Position numbers and translations under genes: made by a program
DNA from: Lachnospiraceae bacterium
GTDB lineage: Bacteria; Bacillota; Clostridia; Lachnospirales; Lachnospiraceae
Direction: 5' to 3'
DNA length: 42,058 nucleotides
Assembly (NCBI GenBank): GCA_024698485.1
Contig: JAILRC010000060.1
Location: 1-42,058 of the forward strand
The notes under the pieces: model-generated
What the model was told of the DNA's origin: nothing
Database searches by the model: none
The model's input: only the letters and a program-made list of their open reading frames with translations
Part shown: in pieces, positions 14,184 through 22,416 of the stretch
How the letters are laid out: the number at the start of each line of letters is the position of its first letter
Numbering within the stretch: position 1 is the stretch's first letter

Positions 14184-15143
14184 CTAGAACAATGAGTAAT
14201 CCGGCTCGATCTTTTTGACGATGAAGTTTACCGTCATTACGATAACGAAGCCGATCAGCGACTGGTAGAAGCCTACTGCTGAGGCAGTCGAGAAGTTAAA
14301 GTCTGTTACGGAAGCACGATATACAAAGGTTTCGATGATATCTGTGGTCTCATAGAGCAGTGAGTTGGTTCCCACGATGTTGTAGAAGAGACCGAAGTTT
14401 CCTTTAACGATGCCACCCAATGCGAAAAGGAGCAGGATGACAATGGTGGGTCTGAGGCTGGGAAGGATGATGTAGCGGATCTTCTGGAATGCGTTGGCAC
14501 CGTCCACTCTGGAAGCCTCGATGATTTCACCGTCGATACCCATGATGGCTGCAAAGTAAACCACGGAATTGTATCCGCTCTGCTGCCACAGGTAGATGAA
14601 GATGAGGATAGCCGGCCAGCAGTAAGGATCTGCGTAAGGCTGCCATCTTTCAAGTCCCAGGTTGCTGAGGACAGTGTTTACAAAGCCCGTGTCGTAGTTC
14701 AGGAAGTTGAACACCAGAACTCCGATGAGAACGTGGGAGATGAAATAGGGAAGGAACATCATGGTCTGTGAGACCTTTTTGAAGAGCTTGGAACTGATCT
14801 CGTTTAAAAGTATTGCCATAAACACGGCAAAGAGGTTACCGAGAATGATGAACGCCAGGTTGTATAATATGGTATTTCTTGTGAGAGTCCAGAGCTTACC
14901 GGACTGCATCATGAATTCGAAATTTTGAAGGCCTACAAACTTGCTTCCGAAAATACCCTTTTGATAGTTGTATTTTACAAAAGCAACCCATATACCGGGC
15001 AGAGGCAGATAACTGAAGAAAAGGAAAAAGAGCGTGCTGGGAAGGCACATGCACAGCAGAGTGCGGTACTTCTTCACCTTCGCAAAAAATCCAAGCTTAC
15101 TTTTTCCGGGCATTTCGAGCCGGTTGGCCGTGCTTTTAAACAT
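14184..15143 (-). CDS. Carbohydrate ABC transporter permease (LplB type)
   Basis: A 319-residue permease, first gene of the leftward importer operon. Six membrane helices, beginning around residue 30 (LLCMCLPSTLFFLFFSYLPL), and the EAA loop EASRVDGANAFQKIRYIILP (about 213-232). The C-terminus NFIVKKIEPDYSLF is characteristic of LplB proteins. The start is set at ATG 15143 with AAGGGAG ahead; a 17-residue upstream extension would enter the operator region and has no ribosome site. Transcribed from the promoter at 15214-15241 under the LacI-type operator at 15191-15202. Confidence 0.92.
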   Translation of the reverse strand: MFKSTANRLEMPGKSKLGFFAKVKKYRTLLCMCLPSTLFFLFFSYLPLPGIWVAFVKYNYQKGIFGSKFVGLQNFEFMMQSGKLWTLTRNTILYNLAFIILGNLFAVFMAILLNEISSKLFKKVSQTMMFLPYFISHVLIGVLVFNFLNYDTGFVNTVLSNLGLERWQPYADPYCWPAILIFIYLWQQSGYNSVVYFAAIMGIDGEIIEASRVDGANAFQKIRYIILPSLRPTIVILLLFALGGIVKGNFGLFYNIVGTNSLLYETTDIIETFVYRASVTDFNFSTASAVGFYQSLIGFVIVMTVNFIVKKIEPDYSLF

Positions 15144-15190
15144 AGAATAACTCCCTTCGTGCTGCAACCTGAATGTCACTTTGCACATTT

Positions 15191-15241
15191 GCAATCGGTT
15201 TCATTAATTCAAGATTATACAACTTGCACAGAATATGTCAA
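15191..15241 (-). promoter_or_regulatory. Promoter and LacI-type operator of the importer operon
   Basis: On the minus strand TTGACA (plus 15236-15241), 16 bases, TATAAT (15214-15219). Twelve bases beyond lies GAAACCGATTGC (plus 15191-15202), a close match to the LacI/CcpA-type GAAACCGGTTTC palindrome and to the two copies before lacI. The operator covers the early transcribed region, so binding should block the operon. Confidence 0.8.
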
Positions 15242-15322
15242 TTACTTTTGTGAAAAAAATAAAAATGCATAAAAACGAATTATTTTCATGAAGAAATTTG
15301 TGCACAATTACCGAAAACGGAC

Positions 15323-15381
15323 TTGACAATTTGAAATGGTTTTTGTAATATGTTTGCGAAACCGATTTCAAAACCGATTTC
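15323..15381 (+). promoter_or_regulatory. Promoter of lacI-GH30 with two tandem LacI operators
   Basis: TTGACA (15323-15328), 17 bases, TAATAT (15346-15351). Then GAAACCGATTTC (15358-15369) and AAAACCGATTTC (15370-15381) sit head to tail at a 12-base step, on and just after the start of transcription. Autorepression by the following LacI protein is the straightforward reading. Confidence 0.85.
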
Positions 15382-15405
15382 AAAACTGTACAAAGCAGGA
15401 AAAAT

Positions 15406-16446
15406 ATGGCTAAGAACAACGATAACAAAACGATCACAATATATGACATCGCAAAGGAAGCGGGAGTTTCCCCTTCAACCGTGTCCAGGGTTCTCACCAA
15501 CAATGCCAATGTGCGGCCGGAGAAGAGGGAGAGAGTACAGGCTCTCATAGAAAAGTACAATTTCCGCCCCAATGCTCTGGCAAAAGGGCTTTCCGACACC
15601 AGATCCCGGGTCATTGGCGTTCTCATGGCCGACATACGAAATCCCTTCTATTCCACGGTGTATGTGGCATGCGAGGATGCGGCTCTGGCCAGGGGCTACA
15701 GGGTGATCCTCTGCTGCTCTCTGGGAGAAATCGACAGGGAGGTGGAGCAGCTGGACATCCTCAAGCAACAGAGCGTTGAAGCCATCATACAGATCGGCGG
15801 CAGCGTGGACGCGGTCATCACGGAATCCACCTATATAAAGAAGGCGAAAGAGATAACCCGGCAGCTTCCCATCATCACCAGCGGAAAGATAGATGATGTG
15901 CCCTGCTACCGTGTGGGCATTGACGCAAGGGAGGCGGTAAGACTTCTGACGGAGCATCTGCTGGATCTTGGACATGAGAGGATAGCTCTTGCGGGAGGAC
16001 GTCTGGACGTCATCTCTACTTTTGAAAAATACATGACCTATTGTGACATCCTTAAATCCCGAGGCATATCCGTCAACAAACGTTATGTCTTCGAAGGAGG
16101 ATATGACTACGATGCGGGATATGAAAGCGTGAAAGAGTTCATGGCCATGAAAGAAAAGCCCACGGCCATCATTGCCATCAATGATTTTTGTGCCGCGGGG
16201 GTCATCAGGAGACTGGTGGAAGAGGGGTACCGCGTTCCGGAGGATGTTTCCGTTGTGAGTTACGACAATACCTACATCGCAAACCTTCTTTTCCCAAAGA
16301 TCACCAGCATAGACTATGACTACGACACTCTCGGAAAGATGCTGGCTGACACGGCCATAGATGTGGCAAACGGTGAGAATCTTCCCTCTTTCCGGTCTGT
16401 GACTCCTCATCTTGTGGTGCGGGAATCCTCCGGCGAAAGAAGATAA
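15406..16446 (+). CDS. LacI family transcriptional regulator of the galactan/pectin oligosaccharide locus
   Basis: A 346-residue regulator. Residues about 9-30 form the LacI helix-turn-helix and hinge (ITIYDIAKEAGVSPSTVSRV, then NNANVRPEKRERV). The rest is a periplasmic-binding-like sugar sensor with the usual IGVLMADIRNPFYSTV, AIIAINDFCAAGV and VSVVSYDNT segments. ATG 15406 follows AGGA (15391-15394). It lies between the importer operon and GH30, with matching operators before both transcription units, so it very likely represses both until a sugar is bound. GH30 begins 30 bases after its stop with no terminator between. Confidence 0.92.
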   Translation: MAKNNDNKTITIYDIAKEAGVSPSTVSRVLTNNANVRPEKRERVQALIEKYNFRPNALAKGLSDTRSRVIGVLMADIRNPFYSTVYVACEDAALARGYRVILCCSLGEIDREVEQLDILKQQSVEAIIQIGGSVDAVITESTYIKKAKEITRQLPIITSGKIDDVPCYRVGIDAREAVRLLTEHLLDLGHERIALAGGRLDVISTFEKYMTYCDILKSRGISVNKRYVFEGGYDYDAGYESVKEFMAMKEKPTAIIAINDFCAAGVIRRLVEEGYRVPEDVSVVSYDNTYIANLLFPKITSIDYDYDTLGKMLADTAIDVANGENLPSFRSVTPHLVVRESSGERR

Positions 16447-16476
16447 AAGATGTTTTGAAAAAGGAGGAGTGCATTT

Positions 16477-18066
16477 ATGGAAGGCATGAAAACCGTAAAG
16501 ATCGGGCTCTCGGGAGCACAAACCTTTAATGACAAAAATAAAGACGGCTACGGCGAATTTGAGGGATGGGGCACATCCCTTTGCTGGTGGGCGAACCGTC
16601 TGGGGTATAGCATAACTCTTGCGGAGAAGTCCGCAAGAGCCTTTTTTGATCCCGTAAAGGGCATAGGAATGAACATAGGCCGCTACAACATAGGCGGCGG
16701 GGACAATGTAACGGATCCCAAGGGACCTTTTTATCATGAGCCCCACATAAAGCGGTCTGACTCTGAGGTGCCCGGCTATTGTACGGATGTTACCGAGATC
16801 GATCTGAAGGCCCAAGATAAAAGGTATTATGAGGAGAATTTTACCCGCGCGGACTTTGACTGCGGATATGCCTGGAATTACGACTGGGAAGCGGACAGGA
16901 GGCAGATGAACATCCTTAAGGCAGCCATGAAGGCAGCGGGGGATGAGTTCATAGCGGAGGCATTTTCCAATTCACCGCCCTATTTTATGACGGTCAGCGG
17001 TTGCTCTTCGGGAGGAGAGGATCCGGGTGAGGACAACCTGAGAGAAGATTCTGTGAAAGCTTTTGCAGTCTACCTTTCGGATGTGGTGGAACATTGGAAA
17101 AATGAAGGCGTTGTGACATTTCAGAGCATCGATCCCATGAACGAGCCTGCGTCAAGTTATTGGAAATTCAACAGCGAAAAGCAGGAGGGCTGCCATTTTT
17201 CGCAAGGGAAGTCTCAGTCGGAGATCCTTGTGGCTTTGAAGAAGGAACTGGAGAAAAAGGGCATAGACATGATCCTCTGTGCATCCGATGAAACAAGCAT
17301 AGATGTGGCAATAGAGTCCTATGAGGCTCTTTCCGAAGAAGCCAAAAAGGCGGTGGACCGGATAGACACCCACAGTTATATGGGGGACAAGCGGGTTCTT
17401 CTTAAGGAAACAGCCGAGAAAGCGGGAAAGAACCTGTGGATGAGTGAAGTGGACGGCGCTGACGGCCTTTTTGCGGTTGGAGAAGAAAACAGCGGTATGC
17501 GTGCCGCTCTTGGCATCGCGAATGCCATCATAACAGATCTTAACCGCCTCAAGCCCACTGCGTGGATCATGTGGGATGCGGTGGATCTGCATGTGGATTC
17601 CCAAAATGAGTTTGACACCTGCACAAGGAGCGAAGCCGACAGGATCACGGAAGAGGGTCTTCCTTTCTGGGGCATAGCCATAGCAGACCACGACAGGGAA
17701 GAATTGCTCCTTGGGAAAAAGTACTATGCCTTCGGGCAATTTTCCAAATACATCCGCCCGGGTTACTGTCTTATCGACTCCTGTGACACATGCACCGCAG
17801 CCTTTAACCCCAAGGACGGTACGGCTGTCGTGGTTGCCCTGAACAAAGAGCCGGGCGATACAAAGTGGACATTCGACCTGTCAGACTTCGGAAAACTTGA
17901 CAAGAATACAAAGATCACCGTCATACGCACGAGCGGAATGTTGAAGGACGGTGAAAACCTGGCGGATGTGACGGGAAAATGTGAGGCAAAGATCACAGAC
18001 GACGGTACAGGTTTTGAAGCGGAGATAAAAGGGTATTCCGTGACGACATTTGTTGTGAAGAAATAG
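16477..18066 (+). CDS. Glycoside hydrolase family 30, probable endo-beta-1,6-galactanase type
   Basis: A 529-residue enzyme without signal peptide, so cytoplasmic. The TIM-barrel begins FEGWGTSLCWWANRLGYS, and the two catalytic glutamates are visible: acid/base in DPMNEPAS (E223) and nucleophile in WMSEVDG (E324). A C-terminal beta-sandwich (about 430-529, ending GYSVTTFVVKK) completes the GH30 layout. The GxGTSLxWWA start and SNSPPYFM motif are those of the beta-1,6-galactanase-like branch, hence the tentative specificity; glucosyl or xylosyl linkages are the alternatives. ATG 16477 follows AAAGGAGGAG. It would cleave oligosaccharides brought in by the divergent importer; co-transcribed with lacI. 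Confidence 0.88.
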   Translation: MEGMKTVKIGLSGAQTFNDKNKDGYGEFEGWGTSLCWWANRLGYSITLAEKSARAFFDPVKGIGMNIGRYNIGGGDNVTDPKGPFYHEPHIKRSDSEVPGYCTDVTEIDLKAQDKRYYEENFTRADFDCGYAWNYDWEADRRQMNILKAAMKAAGDEFIAEAFSNSPPYFMTVSGCSSGGEDPGEDNLREDSVKAFAVYLSDVVEHWKNEGVVTFQSIDPMNEPASSYWKFNSEKQEGCHFSQGKSQSEILVALKKELEKKGIDMILCASDETSIDVAIESYEALSEEAKKAVDRIDTHSYMGDKRVLLKETAEKAGKNLWMSEVDGADGLFAVGEENSGMRAALGIANAIITDLNRLKPTAWIMWDAVDLHVDSQNEFDTCTRSEADRITEEGLPFWGIAIADHDREELLLGKKYYAFGQFSKYIRPGYCLIDSCDTCTAAFNPKDGTAVVVALNKEPGDTKWTFDLSDFGKLDKNTKITVIRTSGMLKDGENLADVTGKCEAKITDDGTGFEAEIKGYSVTTFVVKK

Positions 18067-18073
18067 ATCAATG

Positions 18074-18101
18074 AAAAAGGCGAAGCGAATTCGCCTTTTT
18101 T
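18074..18101 (+). terminator. Terminator of the lacI-GH30 operon
   Basis: AAAAAGGCGAA (18074-18084), loop GCGAA, TTCGCCTTTTT (18090-18100), an 11-pair stem with T-run, eight bases after the GH30 stop. Confidence 0.92.
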
Positions 18102-18111
18102 AAATTTTTAC

Positions 18112-18140
18112 TTGACTTATAGACCATTTCAAGTTGTAAT
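18112..18140 (+). promoter_or_regulatory. Promoter of the alcohol dehydrogenase gene
   Basis: TTGACT (18112-18117), 17 bases, TGTAAT (18135-18140), immediately after the terminator and about 75 bases before the start codon. Confidence 0.55.
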
Positions 18141-18217
18141 ATTTTAGCGGGTTATTATGCTAAAGTTAATATGATCGTATGCGGTAATCGATAAAATAAA
18201 ATTGGAGGATGCAGAAT

Positions 18218-19393
18218 ATGGAAAACTTTACCTTTTATTCACCTACCTATTTTGAGTTCGGAAAAGGCAGCGAAAGCAAAACAGGTGAGCTGGTCAGACG
18301 TTTTGGAGGCAGCAAAGTTCTGATCCATTACGGCGGCGGCAGCGTGGTGAGATCCGGACTTCTGGACAGAGTTAAGAAGTCGTTGGATGCTGCGGGACTA
18401 GGCTGGGTCGAACTGGGTGGTGTAAAGCCCAATCCCAGAAGCGGTCTTGTATATGAAGGCATCGACCTCTGCAGAAAAGAAAAGGTGGATCTTGTGCTTG
18501 CAGTGGGCGGCGGAAGTACCATCGACTCTGCAAAGGCCATAGCTGCAGGAACTCTTTATGACGGGGATTTCTGGGATTTCTATACGGGCAGGGAGATCGA
18601 AAAGGCTCTTCCCGTGGGCACAATCCTCACCATTGCGGCAGCGGGAAGCGAAGGCAGTCCCGATTCTGTAATTACAAAAGAAGAAGGCATGTTTAAGAGA
18701 GGCGGGCACGGAGATGCCATCAGACCCAGATTCAGTATTTTGGATCCCGCGCTGACGCAGACACTTCCGCCCTATCAGACTGCGGCGGGGATCACGGATA
18801 TCATGGCTCATCTTCATGAAAGATATCTCACAAATACAAAGGATGTGGAAGTTACCGACAGACTCATTGAAGGACTTCTCCTTACCATGATCCACGAAGG
18901 ACCCAGAGTCATCAAAGATCCCAACGATTACGAGGCAAGAGCCAACATCATGTGGGCAGGGATGCTGGCTCACAATAACGTTGCGGGAGTTGGAAGAAGT
19001 CAGGACTGGAACAGCCACAACATAGAGCACGAGCTTTCCGCACTTTATGACTGTGCTCACGGCGCGGGGCTGGCGGTTACTATGCCTGCAGTGTTTAAAT
19101 ATGTTTACAGACATGATGTTATGAGATTTGCGAAACTTGCGGTAAGAGTCTGGGGATGTCAGATGGATTTTGATCACCCTGAGGTCACTGCTCTTGCGGG
19201 GATCGAGGCGCTTGAAAATTTCCTGAGATCCATAGGAATGCCACTTACCTTCGCCGAACTTGGCGCAAAGGAAGAAGACATACCGAAACTGGTGGAAGCC
19301 CTTTGCTACGGCGACGGCAGACCGGGAAGCATTTCGGGCTTTGTAACCCTGAACGCGGATGACTGCACAAAGATTTACAAAATGATGGTCTGA
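18218..19393 (+). CDS. Iron-containing alcohol dehydrogenase (BDH/YqhD-like)
   Basis: A 391-residue NAD(P)H-dependent oxidoreductase that reduces aldehydes to alcohols in fermentation or detoxification. The nucleotide-binding GGGSTIDSAKAIA motif (about residues 95-108) and the metal ligands are seen: D194 and H198 in TDIMAHLHERY, then two histidines in HNIEHELSALYDCAHGAGLAV. The dinucleotide pocket residue after FxPNP varies here (VKPNPRSG). The start is ATG 18218, nine bases past GGAGG; the ATG at 18209 directly abuts the ribosome site and is rejected. Nothing nearby fixes the substrate. Confidence 0.92.
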   Translation: MENFTFYSPTYFEFGKGSESKTGELVRRFGGSKVLIHYGGGSVVRSGLLDRVKKSLDAAGLGWVELGGVKPNPRSGLVYEGIDLCRKEKVDLVLAVGGGSTIDSAKAIAAGTLYDGDFWDFYTGREIEKALPVGTILTIAAAGSEGSPDSVITKEEGMFKRGGHGDAIRPRFSILDPALTQTLPPYQTAAGITDIMAHLHERYLTNTKDVEVTDRLIEGLLLTMIHEGPRVIKDPNDYEARANIMWAGMLAHNNVAGVGRSQDWNSHNIEHELSALYDCAHGAGLAVTMPAVFKYVYRHDVMRFAKLAVRVWGCQMDFDHPEVTALAGIEALENFLRSIGMPLTFAELGAKEEDIPKLVEALCYGDGRPGSISGFVTLNADDCTKIYKMMV

Positions 19394-19438
19394 GAACACG
19401 CAAAAAAACGGCAGCAGGTGATACTTGAGGAGCAGAAG

Positions 19439-20263
19439 ATGATCCAGGACATTTATCCGAAAAAATTGAATAACAGTTTTAAGAACGTGACTTTCTCGAC
19501 AGGAGACGAACTGCTGTTCTTTGACGAAAACGGGCAGATCTTGGTTCGCTTGATCGACGGTCACGTTTCCTACCCCAAACAGGCCGCTCTTGCGGGCATA
19601 TGCACAGTTTACCTTTTTTCCATAGACGAAGAGAGGTTCTTTCTGGCGCCCTACGAGACGGGATTTACCATGGAAGGGTTCAGCTATCGCTCCCTTGCGG
19701 AGCTTCGTGCGGAAGCTTACGGAAACGAGATGCTGGCCGTTTTCACAGCCTATCACCTTATGAAGTGGTACAGAGACAACAGGTTCTGCGGCAGGTGTGG
19801 GACGGCTCTCGACTTTGACGACAAAGAGAGGGCTATGAGATGCCCCAAATGCGGCAATGTCATATATCCCAGGATCAATCCTGCGGTCATTGTGGGTGTG
19901 CGGAACGGGGACAAGATCCTCATCACCAGGTACAACCGAGGATATGCACATAATGCCTTGGTTGCAGGCTTCACCGAGATAGGAGAGACTCTTGAGGAAA
20001 CTGTTGCCAGAGAGGTGATGGAGGAAACAGGCATAAGGGTCAAGAACATTACCTACTACAAGTCTCAGCCCTGGGGAAATGCCCAGGACATACTCATGGG
20101 CTTCTACTGCGACGCGGACGGAGATACTGCCATAAAAAGAGACGAAAATGAGCTCAAGTATGCGGAATGGGTTGAGCGGGATAAGATTGTGCTTCAGCCG
20201 GATGATCTGAGCCTTACAAATGAAATGATGAAAATGTTTAAAGAAAACAGGGACATACATTGA
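19439..20263 (+). CDS. nudC: NADH pyrophosphatase-like Nudix hydrolase (NudC family)
   Basis: A 274-residue NudC-type enzyme: N-terminal domain, a zinc ribbon with four cysteines (C117, C120, C135, C138) and the Nudix box GFTEIGETLEETVAREVMEE (from about residue 177) with its REVMEE metal site. It would split NAD(H) or NAD-capped RNA into two monophosphates. The family-specific SQPWPFP stretch after the box is here SQPWGNAQ, so substrate preference may be shifted. Start at ATG 19439, six bases after GAGGAG; the GTG 21 bases upstream has no ribosome site. It lies 45 bases after the alcohol dehydrogenase, possibly in one transcript. Confidence 0.88.
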   Translation: MIQDIYPKKLNNSFKNVTFSTGDELLFFDENGQILVRLIDGHVSYPKQAALAGICTVYLFSIDEERFFLAPYETGFTMEGFSYRSLAELRAEAYGNEMLAVFTAYHLMKWYRDNRFCGRCGTALDFDDKERAMRCPKCGNVIYPRINPAVIVGVRNGDKILITRYNRGYAHNALVAGFTEIGETLEETVAREVMEETGIRVKNITYYKSQPWGNAQDILMGFYCDADGDTAIKRDENELKYAEWVERDKIVLQPDDLSLTNEMMKMFKENRDIH

Positions 20264-20293
20264 AGTTTCGGATGTCGGAATGAAACAGGAAAT

Positions 20294-20328
20294 AAAAAGT
20301 GACTCGTTTTACCGGGTCACTTTTATTA
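20294..20328. terminator. Bidirectional terminator between nudC and the HD-GYP gene
   Basis: AAAAGTGAC (20295-20303) pairs with GTCACTTTT (20316-20324), extended by three more pairs including one G-U, loop TTTTAC. A-rich on the left and T-rich on the right, it serves both converging genes. Confidence 0.85.
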
Positions 20329-20346
20329 TTTGAATCATCTGTCACT

Positions 20347-21648
20347 TCAGGACTCACTCATTACATATTCCGGATCTTCGTCGATCAACTGCAGCATGAG
20401 GGTGGCATATTGCGGGTCAAACTGTGTCCCTGTGCCTTTTACAATCTCTTCGCGCACTTTTTGCTGCGGCAGGAGATCGCGGTAACTTCTTTTTGAGGTC
20501 ATGGCATCATAGGCATCTGCCACGGAAATGATCCTGGCGATCTCGGGAATGTCGGTCCCTTTGAGACCCTGAGGATAGCCCTTGCCGTCGTATCTCTCGT
20601 GATGGCTCCCCGCCCCTATGCTGAGGTAAGGAAACTCCGTGATACTGCCCAGTATCTGCGCACCCAGCGCAGGATGCTGTTTGATCAGGGCATATTCTTC
20701 GTCTGTGAGTTTCCCTTCTTTTGTGATTATGCTCTCGGGAATCCCGATCTTGCCTATGTCATGGAGAAGTCCCGCATAGTAGATCTTGTCACATTCCTGC
20801 TCGCTCTTCCCTGCCATTTCCGCGAGACGACGGGCATATTCCGCCACTCTGGAGGAATGACCGTGGGTGTATCTGTCCTTGGCGTCGATGGAATTTGCAA
20901 AGGCGGTAATGACTTCCTTGGTAAGGGTTTTCAGCTTGGATCCTGCGGCTTCCACTTCAACGACGTAGGAATCCAGTTTTGCGTTCAGTTCCTGACGGTA
21001 AACCGTTGAAAGATATATGTAATACTCAAGTATGCACAGGGCGGTAATGGCATCTGTGTAGCTGGGCTCCACTCCGTTGAATTCCAACAAAGCCACAAGG
21101 ATGGCCTGAACAAGCATAACAATAAGGACCACACTCCTGCGTTTTCTTTCCCTGCGGAATGACACCACGGATATGAGCAAAAGCAAAACGAGATAGAACA
21201 ACTGAGTGATGAAAATGGATGGGCGAAGAGGGCCGGCGCCCCAATGATTATCGGGACCGATATAAAAGGCGATCCTGCTTCCGAAAAGAGCGGTTGAGAA
21301 TATGCCTGCGTTGATAATAGCGGGGATGGCATACAAGAACTTATGCTTGCTTTCGTTCTGGATGATGAGGATCTCCATCAGGATGAGGCACGGACGCAGC
21401 ATGTAATTTGCTGCGCTGGCGGCGGTGTGAAAATATATGACACGGGCTGCGGCTTCGGGAGAGAGACTGCTGATGTCTGTGTAGTCCGAAAAAGCGGAGA
21501 GGCAGGTCAAAACGATCATAATAACAATGCTTACGGCAAAAAGGTTCGCAGCGGGAATTATAACATCCCTGTTTACGAACATCATTGCAAGAAGCGTAAG
21601 CAGTATCATTAATGGCATGAAGTTAATAATAAAATAGGTAAGAGCCAT
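20347..21648 (-). CDS. Membrane HD-GYP domain cyclic di-GMP phosphodiesterase
   Basis: A 433-residue protein. About six to seven membrane helices fill residues 5-215 and form a sensor-like region. A short coiled linker (220-245) leads to the HD-GYP domain (about 246-430) with HDIGKIGIP (H296, D297), HHERYDGKGYP (349-359, including the GYP triplet) and the RIISVADAYDAMTS metal-site helix. All residues needed for hydrolysis of cyclic di-GMP are present. It would lower c-di-GMP in response to a membrane signal. Start ATG 21648 behind GAGGA; the ATG at 21666 has no ribosome site. A 74-bp repeat array lies about 160 bases beyond its promoter. Confidence 0.9.
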   Translation of the reverse strand: MALTYFIINFMPLMILLTLLAMMFVNRDVIIPAANLFAVSIVIMIVLTCLSAFSDYTDISSLSPEAAARVIYFHTAASAANYMLRPCLILMEILIIQNESKHKFLYAIPAIINAGIFSTALFGSRIAFYIGPDNHWGAGPLRPSIFITQLFYLVLLLLISVVSFRRERKRRSVVLIVMLVQAILVALLEFNGVEPSYTDAITALCILEYYIYLSTVYRQELNAKLDSYVVEVEAAGSKLKTLTKEVITAFANSIDAKDRYTHGHSSRVAEYARRLAEMAGKSEQECDKIYYAGLLHDIGKIGIPESIITKEGKLTDEEYALIKQHPALGAQILGSITEFPYLSIGAGSHHERYDGKGYPQGLKGTDIPEIARIISVADAYDAMTSKRSYRDLLPQQKVREEIVKGTGTQFDPQYATLMLQLIDEDPEYVMSES

Positions 21649-21684
21649 GATCGATCCTCGAAACATTTGGGCATATCTTGTTTA

Positions 21685-21713
21685 ATTATAGAATATTGGA
21701 GCAATATAAACAA
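21685..21713 (-). promoter_or_regulatory. Promoter of the HD-GYP gene
   Basis: On the minus strand TTGTTT (plus 21708-21713), 17 bases, TATAAT (plus 21685-21690), about 35 bases before the start codon. The -10 is perfect, the -35 weak. Confidence 0.5.
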
Positions 21714-21874
21714 TAAAAAAAACATAACGCTTGAACAGTTACAGTCTGATCTGATTATCTACAGATACGTATGTTACGGGCTCTGTTGTCACATGGAAGA
21801 ATTTTGACCTAAAAGGGTTTATAATATATTTTGACCACAAAAATCACCCGGTGCAGCTTTGTGTATTAAGATTC

Positions 21875-22209
21875 TTTGACTTAAAATGATACTTTGCGTG
21901 TTTAGGTCAAAAAAATCCGTTCATGTTGTTCGGACAATCTTTAAATCTTTTGACTTAAAATGAAACTTCGCGTGTTTGGGTCAAAAAAATACGTTCATGT
22001 TGTTCGGAAAATCTTAAAATCCTTTGACTTAAAATGATACTTTGCGTGTTTGGGTCAAAAAAATCGTTCATGTTGTTCGGAAAATCTTAAAATCCTTTGA
22101 CTTAAAATGAAACTTCGCGTGTTTAGGTCAAGAAAATTCATTTATGTTGTTCGGAAAATCTTAAGATCCTTTGACTCAAAATGATATTTCGCGTGTTTAG
22201 GCCAAAAAG
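21875..22209. repeat. 74-bp tandem repeat array, four full units and one partial, each with an internal dyad
   Basis: Units begin with TTTGACTTAAAATG at 21875, 21949, 22023, 22096 and 22170; steps are 74, 74, 73 and 74 bases. The whole unit is conserved, not just an end, so this is not a CRISPR array. Each unit holds an inverted repeat, TTTGACTTAAA and TTTAGGTCAAA or TTTGGGTCAAA, around a 15-base centre, then an A-run and a constant TTCATGTTGTTCGGAAAATCTTA-like stretch (here broken by small changes). Units 1 and 3 share GATACTTTGCG, units 2 and 4 GAAACTTCGCG, so pairs were duplicated. The fifth ends near 22209. A lone TTTGACCTAAAA sits at 21803. The unit length is not a multiple of three and no frame runs through it. 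Confidence 0.9.
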
Positions 22210-22370
22210 TGCGCGATATTTCAAAGTTGAAATAACTCCCATTGGCTATTGGTAAGCAGGTATATATAGCACAATTACAAACGGTGTCCATGAGCACAAA
22301 TAAAGTATTGTGAGGGAAGAAATGAAAAAAGTGTATTGTACGGAGTTTTGGGAAGAGAAGAGATGAAATG

Positions 22371-22411
22371 AAAAAACAGAAGCAGAGCCCCGGGCTCCAC
22401 TTCCGTTTTTT
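22371..22411 (-). terminator. Terminator of the PAS/chemoreceptor pseudogene
   Basis: An interrupted long stem: AAAAAACAGAAG-C-AGAGCCC pairs with GGGCTC-CA-CTTC-CGTTTTTT, loop near 22390. A-run on the left supplies the T-run of the minus-strand transcript ending at 22417; it also works on the plus strand. Confidence 0.7.
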
Positions 22412-22416
22412 ATTTA

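Noticed and set aside
15475-16815. A 446-codon minus-strand frame opposite lacI and GH30
   Set aside because: It is a shadow: the plus-strand frame contains complete LacI motifs with ribosome site and operators, while the minus frame shows no domain.
18398-20260. A 620-codon minus-strand frame opposite the alcohol dehydrogenase and nudC
   Set aside because: The plus strand encodes two full enzymes with all catalytic residues; the minus frame has no ribosome site or recognisable motif.
21875-22209. CRISPR array
   Set aside because: The segments between the dyads are as conserved as the dyads themselves and no cas gene is in the window, so there are no spacers.
22322-22366. A 14-residue ORF (MKKVYCTEFWEEKR) after the repeat array
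   Set aside because: It has a fair ribosome site but no conserved feature to support it and lies just before a terminator; chance is likely.
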